Below, piece after piece: positions 48,449 through 50,633 of a stretch of 50,633 nt of DNA. The notes beneath the pieces were generated by a model. It made no database searches. It had not been told where the DNA came from and worked only from the letters and a program-made list of their open reading frames with translations. This DNA comes from JAWXUU01 sp044426045 (GTDB lineage Bacteria > Bacillota > Clostridia > Christensenellales > CAMQZB01). Numbering within the stretch: the stretch's first letter is position 1; every line of letters starts with the position of its first letter. A program made the translations under genes and the position numbers. The stretch lies in NCBI GenBank assembly GCA_044426045.1, contig JAWXUX010000014.1, positions 1 through 50,633 of the forward strand. The letters are read 5' to 3'.

Positions 48449-49462
48449 CTATTCATTTAAATTTTTAACTGATTGTCCTTTCAACAGTTTGCCTTCCACA
48501 GTCACTGTTGTCGGAGTGAAACACTTTGGATTTTCAACTGCATCAATAAGCAACCTAGCTGACTCAAATCCCATTTGTTTTGAATTTTGTTGCCACGTCA
48601 TAAGTCTTGGTCGCATAACTTGCGTGATAAGCATGCCATCATAACCAGCAATACTTATATTTTCAGGATAAGACAGACCCTCTTTTTCTATTGCGTTCAT
48701 TCCTCCAATCATCGCAAAGTCATCTTGATATATAATAAATGTTGGTGGGATTTTCAACCCTAGCAACCTATGAGTTATTTCTTCAGCTGATTCTGGACTG
48801 TGATATATTCCACTTTGCAAATATGAATCAGGAATATTCAATTGATGCTTTTCTATTGATCTGTGGAAACTTGCTATACGTTTTTTCGTTACTGATGTGA
48901 TTTCACCGTGTATCATCGCAATATTACTGTGCCCCATTGAAACTGCATAATCAATCATGCTCTCTATTCCTTGGTTGTTATCACTCATAACAGCACCGCA
49001 GCCGTTATATATATAGTCGATTGTAACAACTGGAACGTCGCTCTTCATAAGCTCGATTATTCCATCGTCATCAAATTCAGCAGTAATAATCAAAACTCCG
49101 TCACAGCCATATGTTCGCACATATTCAAGATATGAAACTTTATTTTTCCCAAGTGTGTCACCGATGAATGTTATTGTGTAGCCTGCATTTTTTGTGGCAT
49201 GAATAAATTCATTCAAGATTGTGGCAAACAACTCGTGTGTCACTCCACCTTCAGGACCATGAGCAAATAAAACACCAAGCATGTATGACCTTCTAGTTTT
49301 CAAACTAGCTGCAGCAGCATTTCTCGTGTAGCCCATTTGCTTTGCGACTTCTTTAACCCTTTCTTTAGTTTTAGGGCTTATGTCTTTTTCATCCCTTAAA
49401 GCTTTAGAAACAGCCATAGCTGATAACCCACATTCCTTTGCAATTTCTTTTATAGTTACCAT
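48449..49462 (-). CDS. LacI family transcriptional regulator of the beta-glucoside operon
   Basis: A 337-residue regulator. The helix-turn-helix and hinge are intact (MVTIKEIAKECGLSAMAVSKALRDEKDISPKTKERVKEVAKQMGYTRN, ~res 1-48; hinge helix AAASLKTR). A periplasmic-binding-protein-like effector domain follows (YMLGVLF...; YGCDGVLIITAEF; GYDGMLITQVMRPRLMTW). The effector is probably an oligosaccharide or glucose derivative. The gene heads the operon, downstream of two promoters that each carry a 14-bp LacI-type palindrome over the start site, so it should control itself together with transport and degradation genes. Confidence 0.94.
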   Translation of the reverse strand: MVTIKEIAKECGLSAMAVSKALRDEKDISPKTKERVKEVAKQMGYTRNAAAASLKTRRSYMLGVLFAHGPEGGVTHELFATILNEFIHATKNAGYTITFIGDTLGKNKVSYLEYVRTYGCDGVLIITAEFDDDGIIELMKSDVPVVTIDYIYNGCGAVMSDNNQGIESMIDYAVSMGHSNIAMIHGEITSVTKKRIASFHRSIEKHQLNIPDSYLQSGIYHSPESAEEITHRLLGLKIPPTFIIYQDDFAMIGGMNAIEKEGLSYPENISIAGYDGMLITQVMRPRLMTWQQNSKQMGFESARLLIDAVENPKCFTPTTVTVEGKLLKGQSVKNLNE

Positions 49463-49482
49463 AATATATCTCCTTATGTATT

Positions 49483-49496
49483 CTTTATCGTTAAAG
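49483..49496. promoter_or_regulatory. LacI-type operator 1
   Basis: CTTTATCGTTAAAG, an almost perfect 14-bp palindrome with central CG. It overlaps the start point of the lacI-proximal promoter and ends 20 bp before the lacI ATG. Confidence 0.8.
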
Positions 49497-49498
49497 TA

Positions 49499-49527
49499 AT
49501 TTTATCAAAAAATAACGCATTTGTCAA
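49499..49527 (-). promoter_or_regulatory. lacI-proximal promoter
   Basis: Minus strand: TTGACA (49527-49522), 17-bp spacer, TAAAAT (49504-49499). Start point predicted near 49492, within operator 1. Confidence 0.75.
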
Positions 49528-49691
49528 TATGTTTTTAAACAATATGCGGTATTTGTACTGAAATAATACTTTATAAAGGACAGATGGATTATTTTTGATA
49601 ACTTGTAAAGTTATTTAGCTATTCAAAATCTGATATTCTATTTTATAAAAGTAATTGTAAATTTGTCGATTAGTTGACTGAAATTTATTTA

Positions 49692-49705
49692 CTTTATCGT
49701 TATAG
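49692..49705. promoter_or_regulatory. LacI-type operator 2
   Basis: CTTTATCGTTATAG, same palindrome with one changed base, lying over the predicted start point of the distal promoter. Confidence 0.8.
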
Positions 49706-49709
49706 TTGC

Positions 49710-49738
49710 ATATTAACACACTTTTTGCACTTTGTCAA
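49710..49738 (-). promoter_or_regulatory. Distal promoter of the beta-glucoside operon
   Basis: Minus strand: TTGACA (49738-49733), 17-bp spacer, TAATAT (49715-49710). Start point predicted near 49703, within operator 2. Its leader to lacI would be ~240 nt. Confidence 0.75.
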
Positions 49739-49820
49739 TAGAAAAATACAAGAAATATGAAGTTTTTTTACTTTTTTTATTGATTTTAACAAAAAAATCC
49801 ATAAATTTAGCGAAATTTAA

Positions 49821-49834
49821 GTTTAACGATAAAG
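49821..49834. promoter_or_regulatory. LacI-type operator 3 (auxiliary)
   Basis: GTTTAACGATAAAG, the complement of the same palindrome with one end base changed. No good promoter is placed to use it directly, and it lies 129 bp from operator 2. It may serve DNA looping. The rest of the gap up to 50085 shows no gene. Confidence 0.7.
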
Positions 49835-50084
49835 TTAATAGAAAAATAGTGTACTTTTTATAAAAACCATACTTTTTTATTTGTTTGGAAAAATACACGC
49901 TAAAATTTAGCTTTATTCTTCATTATTACGTCTATTTTTTAAATAATTAACACTGAATTTATGCACCAGCCAAAATAAACTCAACTCAAAAATTCAGCAC
50001 AAGTCAAAAAAATACATAGATAAAATACACAAAGCACCACACCCCCGAAGTAAATAAAAATAAATTTTATTTATTTTAGGCAAT

Positions 50085-50122
50085 AAAAAATCCACCAACA
50101 CAAGTTCGCATTGGTGGATTTA
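50085..50122 (-). terminator. Terminator of the XRE-type gene
   Basis: AAATCCACCAA and TTGGTGGATTT form an 11-bp stem with a 13-nt loop, followed on the minus strand by TTTATTG, just beyond the stop codon. Confidence 0.8.
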
Positions 50123-50130
50123 GCTTTATT

Positions 50131-50469
50131 TTATCCGATTTGGCTTATTAGTTCTTCTGGTGAAATTCCATATAACTTTGCGAGTACTATGAGATTCGAT
50201 GTACTTGGGTCAGATGTGCCATTCTCCCATTTGGATACTGCTTGACGTGATACGCCCACAGCTTCTGCGACAAATTCTTGTGTCATTTTGCATTCTACCC
50301 TATGCTTTTTTAAAATCTCAGCGAGCGATTGTCTTGTGATTTTTTGTTCATTCCTTACATCGCTAGTTCTTAAATATTTCAAGAGTGCTTTCAGCGCAAG
50401 AATAATTAACCACACTAAAACACCAATCCATATAATATTAAAAATCACTACGATTATTGCTAGAATCAT
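50131..50469 (-). CDS. Membrane-anchored XRE-type HTH protein
   Basis: A 112-residue protein with a membrane helix at the N-terminus (LAIIVVIFNIIWIGVLVWLIILAL, res ~3-27), a short linker and a C-terminal XRE/HTH_3 domain (~48-112). The HTH reads LKKHRVECKMTQEFVAEAVGVSRQAVSKWENGTSDPSTSNLIVLAKLYGISPEELI. In most membrane HTH proteins the HTH domain comes first, so the order is reversed. It probably tethers a DNA-binding domain to the membrane. Target unknown. It stands alone at the right edge with its own terminator and an extended -10 promoter. Confidence 0.88.
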   Translation of the reverse strand: MILAIIVVIFNIIWIGVLVWLIILALKALLKYLRTSDVRNEQKITRQSLAEILKKHRVECKMTQEFVAEAVGVSRQAVSKWENGTSDPSTSNLIVLAKLYGISPEELISQIG

Positions 50470-50498
50470 TTTTTAATCCGTCCTTTTAGTTTTTCTAA

Positions 50499-50507
50499 AT
50501 TATATCA
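50499..50507 (-). promoter_or_regulatory. Extended -10 promoter of the XRE-type gene
   Basis: Minus strand: TGATATAAT (extended -10, TGnTATAAT), about 30 nt before the ATG, with no convincing -35 box. The remaining bases to the window edge show no recognisable gene. Confidence 0.45.
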
Positions 50508-50633
50508 TGCTAACCACAATTACACCACCAACTATTGCGATATTATCAGTTGCATTTTGGTTGCGAATAGATATTTTTAGTGAAATTTACTATATCGGCA
50601 CAAAAAGCCCCCGCTCTTGTTTACAAAGTCGGA

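Overview
The window looks like chromosomal DNA of a low-GC Gram-positive bacterium, most likely an uncultivated member of the Clostridia. The DNA is AT-rich. Start codons follow strong GGAGG-type ribosome binding sites, promoters are of the TTGACA-17/18-TATAAT type, and the ribosomal protein L27 carries a Firmicute-style N-terminal extension. Exported proteins are lipoproteins or single-pass surface proteins, with no outer-membrane machinery. Nearly every gene lies on the minus strand. The exceptions are a tyrosine recombinase at the left edge and one small hypothetical protein at about 15.2-15.8 kb.

From left to right: a tyrosine recombinase and a tRNA-Arg(CCG). An ECF-transporter S component, type III pantothenate kinase and homoserine dehydrogenase operon with a 180-nt leader. 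A YjzC-like small protein. An envelope operon (surface protein, single-pass membrane protein, MscS channel). A PII-like protein with a CPA2 cation/proton antiporter. The circularly permuted ATP-grasp / alpha-E / transglutaminase operon, preceded by a short leader that looks like an attenuator. rplU-rpmA without an intervening prp gene. A stand-alone structured RNA candidate. An Agr/LytTR-type two-component pair, a MATE pump, and a secreted EndA-like nuclease with a conserved small partner. Then a 2552-residue surface protein, a MATE transporter fused to a cytidylate-kinase-like domain, and a MarR-MATE operon with clear operators.

The right third (35.7-49.9 kb) is one coherent catabolic operon: LacI regulator, Opp-type binding protein, two permeases, two ATPases, a GH3 beta-glucosidase with permuted domain order, a GH94/149/161-like inverting phosphorylase and a ROK sugar kinase. 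It reads as uptake of beta-linked oligosaccharides followed by hydrolysis or phosphorolysis and phosphorylation inside the cell. Two tandem promoters upstream of lacI each carry a 14-bp palindrome (CTTTATCGTTAAAG type) over the start point, with a third copy further upstream. Hairpins flank the binding-protein gene.

The least explained material is intergenic. Three families of foldback repeats recur: (1) elements bracketed by tandem 7-mers whose 7-mer sequence differs from copy to copy while the core is conserved; (2) an AGGGCACTTCTAAAAAGT palindrome family, one copy of which forms the 5' leader of the PII-like/antiporter operon; (3) GTAGGGGCGAACCC foldbacks, including a nearly 490-bp hairpin-forming element. 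None carries a transposase here. These repeats, the attenuator-like leader of the ATP-grasp operon and the unassigned RNA at about 16.1 kb are the best candidates for undescribed biology.
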